Part shown: positions 27,201 through 39,523 of the stretch, in pieces
Position numbering within the stretch: position 1 is the first letter of the stretch
How the letters are laid out: every line of letters begins with the position of its first letter
NCBI GenBank assembly: GCA_905221615.1
Contig: CAJNDT010006025.1
Location: forward strand, 626,078-690,077
Source of the DNA: Symbiodinium sp. CCMP2592
Taxonomy: Eukaryota; Sar; Dinophyceae; Suessiales; Symbiodiniaceae
Reading direction: 5' to 3'
Length of the DNA: 64,000 bases
Notes under the pieces: model-generated
Database searches by the model: none
Told to the model about the DNA's origin: nothing
The model's input: the letters and a program-made list of their open reading frames with translations, nothing else
Program-made: the position numbers and the translations under genes

Positions 27201-28784
27201 CAGGGCTCAGGGCCCCTCGGATTCAAGGGCTGTTGAACTGTTGAGGGTTCCTATTAAATTCTGGCGTTGGGCTTTGAACCGGTACAAGGCTTTAGGGCTC
27301 CGGATGCAGTTGACATATCTTTCTCCTTGCACAGCCTCGAAGTGAGCCGTGGCATTGTACAAACCGCAAAGAGTCTTTTTGTCAATGGCTTGGGCGACGA
27401 GGATCCGACGACTTCGGGCTTTACATGAGGGTCCAACATTTCCAGAAACTCCCGGCTAGCTTCAGGTTCTGTGAAGAGCAGCTGGGGTTTGCATACACAG
27501 GAGACGAGCCCGCACTTACACACCGTGGAAGTGTCATGGACCTTAACTTCAGTTACCATATTCAGGATGGTAGATTAAGCCAAGATCCTCAACACCCTGT
27601 CAACATTGTCAATATTTTATAACATCCCGTACAAAGCTCGTCTTGAAAACTACTTAATGCAAAACAAGCAGGAAAGAAAACCCTAAAACTGTTACATGCC
27701 CGTCAAAACTTCGCCCTTACACAAAAGCCTTCTAGAACCCCTATAGAACGCAGACAGTAGCCCTCATCAGACCCGTTTGGAAGGCTGAAACCTCTTCGGC
27801 ATCGCAGCGACTTGCCAGCGAGCAACGCAAGTCCTCAGCAGTTTTTATGTTGCAGGGTGTAGAGTGCCAAAAAAAGCATAGGGGGTTCACGAGACATGAG
27901 ATGTTATAGGGATGTATCAGAGGTTTAGACCACTTCCGGGTTCAGCAATTGCGGTCCAGCATGGCGGGCTTCGGCTTCAGAGTCTCGGGTTTGTGGCTCA
28001 GGGTCGGTTCTCCTTGTCCTTGATTTGCTGCTATCTACCGACATCGTGAACTGAGCAGGACCGTGTCAGATTTGAGAATCGGAGTTCGCTGGGAAATCAG
28101 TAGCCTGCCTGACAGATTGAAGTCCTCCCGTCCAGCGGCGCTCCATTTTTAAAACTCGCCGCGTGCCATGCTACGCGTAAAGGCTGTCAGCCTCTCAGTA
28201 GTGGTCCTGCCAACTACCTGGGAGTCTCAGAAGATGAAGGGATCCGAATGGACCCTGAAATTGCAGGATCCTGTCAAAAAGATCCCTGGCTGAGCTCCCC
28301 CTTACGTGAGAAATGCATCAAACCTGACGAAATCAGTCTATAATCCTGTAAGGTTTATGTGAAACCCAATAGACATTGACAAACCGGAACAAGAGTTATT
28401 AAAACCAACCACCTGGCATCAAGACAGAAGCCTTCTCTCTGGTATGGGCCCCCGAACCCAGTTCTGCGGAGTTGCATATTCATTTGACAAAACTCATGGC
28501 CAATCGTTCGAGCTCATCCAGCTCCCTCTCTCGTCTCAGGAGCTTCTCCTCGACACAGCTGCGGACAACAGTTTCGGGTGTAGGGGCCCACTGACATGAA
28601 ATCTCAAGGGACCCCGAAAACCCTACCGCCCCGCACATGATAGGAACGCTTGTAGATCCCATTACAGGAACCCTTTGTAGATCCCATTCTAATTACCCCT
28701 GTCGATCCTTTAAGGAAGCCCTGGCCCCAATGAGCCAAGCCTGCCAAGCAAGCAGCTGATGTGCGTCCAACGCTCTGGCCTGGA

Positions 28785-28985
28785 ATAGGGGTTTAGGGGT
28801 TTGGGGGTCCAGACTTTAGGGGTTTAACGGTTTAGGGGTTTGGTGGTTTAGAGGTTCAGGGGTTTAGGGGTTTAGGAGTTTAGGGGTTTAGGGGTTTAGG
28901 GGTTTGGGGGTTTGGGGGTTGAGGTTTAGGGGTCTGGGGGTTTAGGGGTTCAGGGGTTTAGGATTGAGGGTTTTATAGTTTAGGG
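28785..28985. repeat. degenerate GGGGTTTA octamer array
   Basis: Roughly twenty-five copies of an eight-base unit, GGGGTTTA, with substitutions to GGGGTTTG and GGTTCA. The unit is one G longer than the TTTAGGG heptamer seen elsewhere in the window. Confidence 0.85.
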
Positions 28986-29104
28986 TGTTGTAGTCTGGAG
29001 AGCGGCCTGCCTTGTAACTACGGCTTGCAGGACTTCCAGAGGTCCAGAGGGCCTTCCGAAGCATACTAAGCAACCCTGAACGACAAGTACCGAACTACTG
29101 TTGA

Positions 29105-29222
29105 TGCCCAAAATCCTGCATGACCTGCAGCATCGCACATATGTCATGCCGGGCTGTCCACTTCCCCGCAACCCCTGAATTTCAATGTTGCATCACCCTG
29201 GGGTCATGCAGGATTTTGGGCA
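29105..29222. repeat. MITE-like element, family E
   Basis: Perfect 20-bp inverted repeats (TGCCCAAAATCCTGCATGAC at 29,105-29,124 and its complement at 29,203-29,222) flank 78 bp. A third, worn copy of the arm lies at 29,307-29,326. Confidence 0.8.
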
Positions 29223-30288
29223 TTCGCGCAAACGCTTTTTCTAGACTCTCTGTCAGTGCAATATTAAAATTGGGGGTAGCAGGGGAGCCGTGGGGAAGAT
29301 TAAACCGATGCAGGATTTAGGGCATCAACCGTAGTTGTGCAAAAAGAGCAAAACACTGGGTGTGTGCCAAAAAAAACCCTGGCCCCATGACAGTCCGTTC
29401 TGTATAGTTTAGGGTTTTACTGTGAGGGATTTGGACGGCTTCTATATGGGTGTAGGGGTTAAGGTATCGAGGTTAAGGGCTTGCTAGAAGGGCTACCAGA
29501 AAGGATAGTACGGTTACTAGATGGTATGGTTACTACATGCGTGCTTTAAGGTTACTAGAAGCTAGCATCCCCAATTGAGATTGAGCAGGTCAAAGGTTTT
29601 ATTGGGCTTTACAGGCTTTTGTATCGCTTCATGGAGGCCTCATAAATGTTGCTAGGTTTGAACAGGGTAACAGAGAATCTACTCAAGGTTCAGAGTTCAT
29701 TAATCTATAACATAAAGAACTCGACAGCTGTTGATGAAAGCTTACGGGCGTAGGGTTTAGAGGTGTTTACGAGACTCGGAACTCACAAAGCCAATCTTGA
29801 CACCAGTGGCAAAAGGACTGCGACTTCTTCCGTGGCAAACTTGCCGCTCTGGTTCTGCATGGTGCCAGCCGCGCAAGCCGCGTCCACGGCAGTCAACTCA
29901 GAATGCGATGCGCAAGTCACCGTGATGCCCCTTCTATCTCTAAACCCTTCCCTATGCACCCACCCTGAACCTTGCAGCACAGCGACTCCCCTAGGACTCT
30001 TTACAGAAACGCTAAGGCCGCTAGCTGCAAGCGGGGCGCGTTCGGAGTTGTCAGATGCCCTGCTTTCCGAGTCGTCATCGCGAGCAGGGGGTATGAAAGC
30101 TTCCTTGTCCTGGCGAGGTGCCCTGTACCCGAAGCCCCAAAACCCCAGCCCATGGCCGATATATCCGAAACCCTAAACCTTAAGAGAACCCTGCAGAAAA
30201 TCTTTTTAAACCTGCGCAGAAGACTCTGGCAAAAGCTCGCGATGTTCGGAGGCGGAAAAGCGCAGGACGGCTGTGGAGAGACTACATG

Positions 30289-30387
30289 GGTGGTTGTCAA
30301 AATTATGGTCCCTTTTTGGGTCCCCATTATAATACGGCACCTATTATTTAGGGTACCCCAAAAGGGACCTTAATTTTGACAACCACC
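30289..30387. repeat. MITE-like element, family C copy 2
   Basis: It begins GGTGGTTGTCAAAATTATGG and ends CTTAATTTTGACAACCACC, with the same core as the copy at 7,922. It is flanked on both sides by ACATG (30,284-30,288 and 30,388-30,392), which fits a 5-bp target-site duplication. Confidence 0.8.
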
Positions 30388-33034
30388 ACATGAAGAGGGC
30401 CCAGGAGGCGAAGAAACAGAGCTGGGCTGGGGCGGGGTGGGGGGGTGGGAAAAAACACACCCTAAACCCCTAAACCCCTAAACCCAAAACCCTAAACTTG
30501 TAGCCAAACCACAGGTTGAAAGAAAAGCAAACAGGTGACTTCCAAACTCTACCTGTTAGCGGCTGTCGCAAATCCATGAAACCGTAGTGCCGTAGTGTTA
30601 CCAAGCATTTGGGCGAACAACCCTATACCCTGACCCCTAACCCTAAACCCGAAACCCCTAAACTCTAAAAGCATAGTTTCTCTTTCTTCGACCTCGAATT
30701 CTTGGACTTTCGTAGGGCCTGCCTCGATCCGAAACCCGATGGGCGGAGCTTCGTCCCAGTGAACAGTGTCCTGGGCTCGGTAAGGTCTAGCTGACAACTG
30801 CGCTGTATAGGCTTTGGGGGTTTAGGGCTTAGCGTTTGCTTGTTAAGGCACGGTGAGTTTCTGGGTTTACCGGGTCGTTAAAAAACCTAATCTGGATTAC
30901 CATGAACTAGCAACCCTAGCCTACAACCTAAAACCACCTTCCTTACCTCCGAGCCCGAGTCAAACCCTTGTACCGGCATATGAAAACTTTTTGGATAATC
31001 ACATATATACATATGTTTGGTATATTTCAACAGATGTGTGTATATAAATATTATGCGTATACAATGGATAGCCCAGCCTTTACAAAACCTTAGGTTCCTC
31101 ATGAGCAACCAAGCGTCTTGTTCGAGGAAGTGCGGAAGGTGAAGCTTTCGCCTCGGAGCAGGCAGTATGCGAGTGCGCCGGGTTGGCAAAAGAGGCCAGC
31201 GGCGTGTGCTTCAATTTTAACTCTTTAACCACGGATACTTGTCGTGGTGTACCGGTCTTCTTTCGGGGTTTTGGGGTTCACTGGGGTTTAAGGGCTACTG
31301 TAGAGAGAGTAGGCGTCAGGACATGCTGCAAAGTGGTTCAGGGTTGTGGTCCCGCACACATCCAAAGATCCTGCTCCTGTTGCCATGGACAAAAGCATCG
31401 TGTTTGGGTGCACAGCCTCGCTATGCTCCGCGCCTCCAGTAGCACTCCTTCGTCGCGCACCTCGCAGGATGTTGGCGGCAGAAGAGAAAGCTTCGTAGGA
31501 CTCTGGCTGCAAGCCTTGTCCACGACTCTACAACCGAACATCGCACCAGTGCAACAAGCTATGCTTAGGTGGCGATTGAAAGCGACCCGACAGGGGTTGA
31601 GCAAAGAGACGGGCACAGAAGGACAAGCTGCACCCGAAACTTGCATCCCCCGAAGCCCGCACTAAACACATCCCATTCCCCTTCTTGCCAAGTCGCTTGC
31701 CGCCGTGAAAGCCGCAGGCGTTAAAGTCTCTTTCGAAGTCAGCTAAAACCTCGTGCCGAGCTTGCCAAAATCAGGGGTTTATGGTGTTTTTGCCTTGGTG
31801 TCTGGGTTTTCAGGCCTTTCAGGGTTGAGGGTCATTTTTGTGCGGGCGTTTGGGAAGGAAGCATGAGGTTTACGCGTCTGTGCGCTCGGAAGCATCTGTT
31901 GTTGAAGGCTGCATGGTTCTTCTCCTGTGCTGCTTAGGTAAGCTAGTATTGGACAGCTGCATGCTCAACTAGCCGGTTTAATCTTGCTGGCATGCTGGTT
32001 GACTTCTTGTTGTGCTCACTGCTTGGCTGCTTGGCTCGTGCTAGCGCTGCTGATCATGCAGCCTCAGTTCTTGTGGAAGGCTTCTTTTTGAAGAATTGAG
32101 TGCTTGTCACCGGGCAGCTTCGTTAGACGTCCAGCACTGAAAGCTCTGGCGGGGGGAGGACTCGGCAGCTCTGCACTTCAGCTGCAGTCTCTCTGAGTCT
32201 CTTTCCGTGGAAGGCTCTGCGATCCTGAAGGAATCACTCCAAACGTTTCCAGTGGGTTCGCCACCATTCCACAAAACTCAGGCAAGAAGTGGCAGTCCCG
32301 TCATTCGACTCCTGAGACGTTGCATCCTCTTGCTGTAAACCCTCTGCCTCCTGAGCCCTAGCTTGGGCTTCAGAGCTGCTGTGTTTCGGTCGAGGTTTAG
32401 GGTTTCCACCCAAACCTTGAGGCTCTACATCCGAAATCCCTGACCCAAGACCTTTAAGCCAAAAGCCTAAACTTAAACAGGACCTGAACCCCGAAACGCT
32501 GCCGCGAAACAAGCTGGCCTAATCTGCATGCATGCGCGAAGGAAAACACAAAGATGCATCAGCAAGCAACCTTTTTTTCCGTGAGCCATGAACACCGAAG
32601 CCTAGCGCAACATCCTACGCTCCAACCCACCCAGGAATGCCCGTAGTAACCCCGTCAGGAACCCTTAAAGGAATCCGAAATTTGACCACCGCAAAGGAAC
32701 CCTAATTTTACCACCTTATGCGAAGCCTTAAAGCAGCCCTTTTGATTGTAATAGTTATAATAGTAAGACTAATAACAACAATAAGAATCATAATCATAAT
32801 CATTCTGGTATTCATAATAAGGAAGCTGACCCCGAGCGGTGTCTAACCCGGCCTTCTCCGGCTTTTCGATTAAATTGTGCTCCAGCCTCGGTCTCGCCAG
32901 GACCGTGTGATGTGCGATGGACTTCGGGGAATCTGGGGTGCAAGCTCTACATGGTTAGAACATACCTTACGGTTCCTTTAAAGGGTTTCTCTAGGGTACT
33001 ATAAGGGTTCCTTTAAGGGGCTCTAGAAGGGTTG

Positions 33035-33137
33035 GGAGTTTCCGAACATTAGGGGTACCGTATTTGGGGGTCCTTATGATAAGCATCCTACGATGTAGGG
33101 TACTATATTGGGGTCCCCTATTTTCGGAAACTCGCAT
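33035..33137. repeat. MITE-like element, family B copy 2
   Basis: The left end GGGAGTTTCCGAACATTAGG and right end CCCTATTTTCGGAAACTC form inverted arms, with GGGGTACC and GGGTACTATA inside, as in the copy at 11,844. Confidence 0.7.
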
Positions 33138-33321
33138 ATGCCTGAACACCTTCAGAACTTGATGGCAGCTATCAAAGAGTAAAATGTAGTAGCTGAAAGT
33201 ATAGTGGCTGATGTTCAGATTCTCAGTGCTCATGCTCACTATCACCAAAGCAATGTGGCATGCCTTATCAGCGCGGCTGCTGCCGCTGCGCGCGGGTGAA
33301 TTTTGACAGCGGCAGCAAGCA

Positions 33322-33323
33322 GC

Positions 33324-33364
<41 letters not shown>

Positions 33365-33380
33365 GCCAGCAGCCAGCAGC
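33322..33380. repeat. CAG trinucleotide run
   Basis: About ten consecutive AGC/CAG triplets followed by interrupted CAGCC and CAGCAG copies. Confidence 0.9.
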
Positions 33381-36300
33381 AGGGGCTAGCAGTAATTGTC
33401 GTCGTCGTCGTTGTTGTGAAGGCTAGCATCGTCATCCTGGTAGCTAACAACAGCAGCATCGTCAAAAGAAGAGAAAAGCCCCCTCGAAGAACCACTTTTC
33501 GAACACTACAGGAACCCTCACCCTCTATAGTGACCTGTCAAGGGCCCCGTCAAACGGCCGCCGCGTGACCGAAGCCAGATGGGAATCTGCGAATAGTCGC
33601 GGTTCCGCTCCAGGGCGCGCACCAGGAAAGCCTGGGCAGAGAGATAGAAGTTTTCGGCGGAGTGTTTGACAGGGGTTTTGGGATTGGGCTTGGGGGTGTA
33701 GAGGTGCGGGGGCTCAGTGTTGCAATGCTACAACAAAACACTCAATCCTAAATCGGAGAAAGCTAACCTTAAGCTCGTTTTACTATTGGTGCTTTGGGTT
33801 TAGGTGCTTTGGGTTAAGGGGTTCGGGGGTTTCAGGATATGGGTTCCTCTTGCTGGCGTTATAGGGTTTAGCAAATTCATGTAATTGTCTAACAGGGTTT
33901 GTTAGTGGGGTTGTATGACTTGCGAAGTTGGTTTTACAAACGAAATTTTCTTTCGGGTTTCAGGGATGTCATGTGGCATTTGAAAGGTTTTCCAATGGGT
34001 ATTACAGGGTGTTATAGGGTTATAGACTTCACATGCAGTCAAGGATTGAGGGTCTGGGGATCGAGGGTTCAAGGATTTTGGGCTCAGGGTTTTACAAATA
34101 TTTGGAGTGTTCCACTGTGAGTGTTAGCCAAAACCGGTTCACTGCAGACAGGCACGCAATCTGCCGTTCTGGCCCGAAACTTCTGCTGTGGACTTTCACA
34201 ACCGGAAATCCGCTTCCTGTCATGCCTGCTTCTTTGACTATACGGTCGTGATCACATCGGGAACACTGGAAGCATGGATACTGTCTGGACTTCACTGCGA
34301 ACACGCTGCACGGTTGATTGATGCTAAGTCCTGCATTACCCATAATGAGGAATATACCATAATTCCCGTAGTCTAGGGTCATGAAGGTAATCCAGAATTT
34401 ATTCCGTCACAGCCCTATGTCTCTGGGGCCCACGCAGCGCCGTAAGCGCTGAATCGGTTGTGGGAGAGATGCACCTCTTCCAAGCTTCCGCACCTGTGAA
34501 GGCCCTTCTGGAGGCTTGGGGCTTCTCTGGCAATCTACTCAGAACCTACTCTTTGATGTCATTCAGATTTCGGTCTAGTCTAGTTGCCCTTTTAGTGATA
34601 CTTTTTCCGAGGGGAGATTGCAGAGAGCGGCCCCCAATTTTATGCCAAGTCCGACACAGAGATCCCGGGCGAGAAGCGCTCAGGAAGGTAGATTCAAGGA
34701 AGCAGCAACCCTCGGGAGAAACCCTTTTGACACAGGGGGCAAGACTCAGAAACCCCAAATGCCTAAAGCACAATCCCTGAAACTCTCCAAACCCAAAGCC
34801 AGCGCACCCCCAAATCCTACATCCCTAAACCCTCAACCCCACGTCCTCCAACATCCGCCACAACCCTTCCAAAATCCCCTGGTCGAAGCCCCGAAGACAA
34901 GCTCCTTTTCAAAAGGAAGCGGCTCCAAGCAGAACTTGCTCAAAAGCTCGGCGGACTCGTCGTCCAAGCCCTCAGCTTGTTGAACCTCCTTTACAAAATT
35001 TTCTTCACGGGGTTTCACCCAGCCCCACCGGATCCAGAAAAGGTCTGCAGAACCATGTAGGGTTGAGGATTTTCTACCTGGGGTCTTTCAGTTCAGGTTT
35101 GGGATAAGGGCTTCGGTGTCAAGGATACGAGTGAAGTGTAGCGTTGATAAACAAATGGTTAGGGATGAGGGTTTACAGATTGACAGCTGGACTTTGGGCA
35201 ACTAAGGATTCGATGTCAGGTCCAAGGTCTAAGGTTGCTCTACTCGTGAAACCGAGTTAATTTTGGGCTTCACAACTGCTGTATCCCGATATTCCCTGAC
35301 CATGCTGTAAATTCACAATATTATGGCGTCCGGGTTTTGAGTGTAAGTTCAAGGGTTGGGAATTGCTGAATATCAAGCCAGAGGGAGATGGCTTCATAAA
35401 GCTTGGTGGCATTCAAGGGTTTTGTAAGATAATGGTTACTTCGGAGGATCCTATCTGGGCCTGCTGTTCTGGGAGCCGTAGGATCGTTTTGGTTGGATGT
35501 TTGAAAGATTTGGCATTTAGGATATGATGCATTGTGGCTGCGACCTTGGTGGTTTCCTAAGTCCTACAAAACTGACCCTAAAGCCCGACCCTGTAGGCCC
35601 TTAACTCTTAACACCTGAAACAAGCAAATAATCATTTCTGTTGTCTACTTGCGTTTTATTTTGAAGTCATTTTTTGTTGTGTTGGCCAGAAAATCATTGG
35701 CAAATACGGGTTTCTCGAGAAATTCATGCTACCGAGCCCTGGGCGCAGATTCTACACAGATCTTACAACTCCCACGACCAAGACTTTCTTGATTGTCTCC
35801 GTGTGAACACTCATTACTGGCACGTATTTCGCAAGATGCACGTGCAACCCTCTCCCTGAGTGGACGAAAAATGGCTCATATGATCCTAGCATCCTAAACC
35901 AAAGAGCGTAAACCATGAACCCCAAAGCCACGCTTGGGCTGGAGCCTTGAGACTTCTTCTGGCTGACATCTTTGCGGTTCGAGGGCAGGGGTACTGCAAG
36001 GGAGAAACATGAAAATAAGGTTTATTAGACACCTACTCTGCGGGTACTTTGGGTGAGTAGGGAACCTATAAGGGTGAGAACAAGGGTACGATGAGGGCTC
36101 GGTGTAAGGGTACTGTACGGTTTTAGGTTTAGGCTGCCGGATTTCAAGCTTGGGTTGGAGTTGTGGGAAGTTTTGGGGCATACTGTACTAAATCTAGTAT
36201 CAGCGTAAGGCCATGGTCATTGCTCTAAGAACCCAACCTCTGCCTGTGGAAAGCAAACTGAAATTCCGGAGCTGAGCGTCGCATCGATAGAGCTTCAGCA

Positions 36301-37499
36301 CTCTCAGGTGCCGCTGCTGTTGAAGGAAGTCGATGATTCTTCGAAGACCACTCAGACCAAACAAGTTCCGAGACAGATCCACCTGCAAGCCGAGACGACA
36401 TGCCTGTCATTTTATTGAACCCTGCGCACTAAGTCCAACGGCCCTACAATCACTACAATATCTCAACCTGAAAGGTTGCTGGGAATGTGAAACTCGTGTC
36501 AGGAAAAGACTTGCTGGCCTTGGCTCCCACGCTGCAGACTATAACTTTCACGGCCCTGCCTCATCAAAGTCACGCTCTTCCACTGGAAGTCCTTCAACCG
36601 AGGTTGAGTCAGAGCTGAGGGTTTTCAACAGCCAGGAAACCTAAGGCCCTCGTTGGCGTGCCTTGCAGGTCATCGTCTGTGAGGCCCTCGTTGGAATGTT
36701 TAAACTGCCGCAATTGCCACGGCATGGCACTGGAAGATACTTCTCTGGTGCCGTGCCCCTGCTTTAGCCCATGTTCTTACTGCTGCAAATCTCTCTGACC
36801 AACTGGCTTGATGCAAGAAGAAGCTTTGTGGAAGACATGTAGCAGCTAGCACAATACTGGAGCACATGTAAGTTAAAGCTTGCAGACCACGTCTGACTAC
36901 AAGCTCTTGCCATCTCTTGATACCTCCGAGCATAAGGTGTAGAACAAGCAGCACTTCAGCACAAGAGGGCGAAACTCAGTGAAACTGTTGAGCCGGTCGG
37001 TGCAGCGAAGGAACAGCTGGGCGTAACGGAGGTTTCGGTGGCAAAAGGATCCTTTCAGGGTCCGGTTCGGGCTTCGGGTCTTCGGGCTTGGACCCTGAAG
37101 CCCTAACCTAAAAACCCTGGACTCTAGCCAGCAGCACGACCCGAAACAAATGAAGCCCCAAAGTCCCCCAAAACCTGTATCAAACTTCTCAAAGCAGCGA
37201 CCCAAACCCAACAGAGCTCCGCCCAGATCTGGGTCTTGGCATCGGGCGGTAGCCCTGGAACAGCTGCCTCCTGCATACGGCTTTATCCGGGCCAAGGGTT
37301 TAGGAGTTCAGGGTTTACACGGGTATTAACGATTTAATAAGGTCGTGTGAAGATTTTACGGCCTTCAGCATTCAACAACAAGTCCCGCCGAGCTTCCCTA
37401 GGTCCTAAGCAAGAGAACCTCTACAGACGTGGACATGTGAGTCGATGCCGATGCACAATCCCGACGACTCCACCAAATCCCACATGCCCCAACCCCTAA

Positions 37500-38926
37500 G
37501 AAAGTGAGTCCAGAAACGCGAGCTCCTTGAAGATCGCAACATGGAAAGCTGCGCCGGTTCAAGCTCCTTTCTGGCACTTACAGCAAGAATCTTCGGACTT
37601 CGAAGTGCTCTACAAGAAACATGTCAAAATTGTCCTGACAAATTGACCGGTCCAATACCACAATCTACCGTGCGAGAACTGAGATGGAAGAGACAAGAGG
37701 TTAACCTGCACAGAATAGCACGGCACTGTTGTAAAACGGGGATGAACACGACTTGAAGCCAAGTGGCACGCTCCAAAATGATGATGTTGGGCGTGAGACC
37801 AGAACCGTACAAGCAAAAGGATATAATCTGACTCAACAATAGTGACAAGTATGAGAGATACCGATACCATAACATGGGAATATAACAAAGAATGTTCCAA
37901 CTGACCCCGCAGCGCCATCTCATACTCTGACAACAGAGGAGCAACGTTGCCAGGGGATAGTTAGAATAGGCTCTTCTGGATTAGCACCGCACCCACAACC
38001 CGCACATAAGATGCTGCTATCGCACCATATAATGACGTGAAGATCACGAAAGAACACACAAAACATGGCAGGCGATGGTGATGCCTTTGCTGCTGCTGTT
38101 TGGGAGGCACGCACGTGTGCACGACATGTCTTTACAAGATATGCATGATCTCGACGAATCAACGGGGCTATTTGGCAATTGCCATACGTCAAGCACCAAG
38201 TCTGAAGGCAACGCAACCCCAAATGACAGTGTGAGGTAACAAGCACAGGGTTATGACCAATAGATACCAATACTGTACCTGTCTATGGGCAAGACCGGAT
38301 GCACCGCTGGGGAGCCGACAACACAAGGTTGGAGTTCAGGTTGTGACCATGGCTTCGCATCACGTTAAGGTTGCTGCTGCTCGCAAGCTATCGGGCCATT
38401 GCACAGCCTTGGAAACATTTCTTGATCTATTGCAACACAATTTACTCAACTCCTTTATTACGGCTTACAGTAACAGTCTATAAAAAGCGATGTTTCCAAC
38501 ATGGAGCAATGTGTGCCACCATAAGTTCAAACCGATGCTAACATAGTGTAAACGGAACGGAAAATGGACGGAAACAACGTACGTGGTGATTAGTTGAGCG
38601 CACGACAAAGCAGATCTTTGTAAACCACCATGTGAGCACTCCAAGCCGAGACATGCACAGACAAGAACATGACTGGAAAGAAATCCAAAAACCTCGGATT
38701 GTGTCGTGGAACTAAACGACTCCAACATGAAACTTCCGTGGTGCCAAATCCATTCAATTTGCAAACAAGGCACGAAGATGATCACAGAAAAATGGCTGGA
38801 AAACGAAAAGCCGAAATTTCATTTGTTGCTTGCTGCCGTGTGTCAATGCTGAATTTACCCATGTTGTACCAAATCAAATCCAACGCCGAGCATTCCTGCG
38901 CTACTCTGCAGGGCCGCTGAGACGTT
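37500..38926. other. non-coding flank of the retrotransposon block
   Basis: The CCCTAAA islands that mark the preceding 37 kb stop here. I find no recognisable gene, and the short open frames on both strands have no family resemblance. The stretch abuts block B2 of the tyrosine-recombinase element and may be its flanking host DNA or part of an unrecognised repeat. Confidence 0.5.
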
Positions 38927-38944
38927 TTCCACAAAACTCCAGAA

Positions 38945-39219
38945 CCGGATATTGCACAATGATTCAAGGGTCAGTTTACGGGCTCGATATGCAAAATGCC
39001 CGAGAATAAGATATGTATTGGAGCCAGCTATAAAAATCGCTCCCGAATATATTCTCGTGACTGCTGACGTGGCACTCTTTTGTTCCAGCACTCGAAAGGG
39101 GCTGTTCGAAAGAAAGTTCGAGCACACGACGGGTTGAGCACGACCCGAGTGGTTGCGTTTCCACGAGTGCAGATTGCGGTAGAGAGATTCCGCTGCGTGC
39201 TAAGCACCCGATTGCCCCC
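38945..39219 (-). repeat. block B2 (terminal repeat copy)
   Basis: A 275-bp block that I read as identical to 45,126-45,400. It starts CCGGATATTGCACAATG and ends GATTGCCCCC on the plus strand. Its plus-strand left edge is preceded by an 18-bp sequence (38,927-38,944) that recurs directly after block A2. Confidence 0.9.
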
Positions 39220-39238
39220 CTTGGTGTGGGTGGGCGGG

Positions 39239-39523
39239 ACAAAATTTTTTCCCAGTGGCCCGAAATGCCACTTGATCTGCAAAACCGTCGGTGCATAGAA
39301 ACATTCATAACTTCAACATGCATAGAGAACACTTTATGCAAGCGTTGAAGGTTGGGAAAATCATTCGTGTGATAAAAGCATGCTTTCACACAGAAATTAA
39401 AAGTTTGAAATCATGCAATCAATCGGTTCCCGGTTGTCGCCATTTTGAGGGTTAAGGATTACCCTCAAATAAAACAACCTTGTAGTTTAAGTGGAAAGAG
39501 TCATCCGCAAGCGGAAACGTGTC
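39239..39523 (-). repeat. block A2 (terminal repeat copy)
   Basis: A 285-bp block that matches 54,001-54,284 except for one extra T in a T-run. It is separated from B2 by 19 bp of GT/GC-rich sequence absent from both sides of the long copy. It ends AAGCGGAAACGTGTC. Confidence 0.9.

Larger units (their letters stand above)
19150..37500. other. gene-free region with telomere-like islands and MITE-like repeats
   Basis: No frame shows a known domain, a long uninterrupted coding stretch or a plausible start context. The content is telomere-like islands (22,670-22,715, 22,995-23,022, 24,462-24,472, 25,862-25,945, 26,615-26,655, 27,165-27,210, 30,460-30,500), MITE-like elements, one 120-bp tandem duplication and a CAG run. 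Small spliced exons could be missed. Confidence 0.55.

Noticed and set aside
31183-31665. 160-residue plus-strand frame
   Set aside because: Overlapping frames of similar length exist on the opposite strand, and there is no domain or biased composition typical of coding sequence.
38976-39389. 137-residue minus-strand frame running from block A2 into B2
   Set aside because: It starts at GTG, is created by the junction of two terminal blocks and has no domain; in the long copy the two halves are far apart.
39436-39446. GCCATTTTGAG in block A as a spliced-leader relic
   Set aside because: Only about ten bases match, the rest of the leader is absent, and the orientation is opposite to the element's genes.
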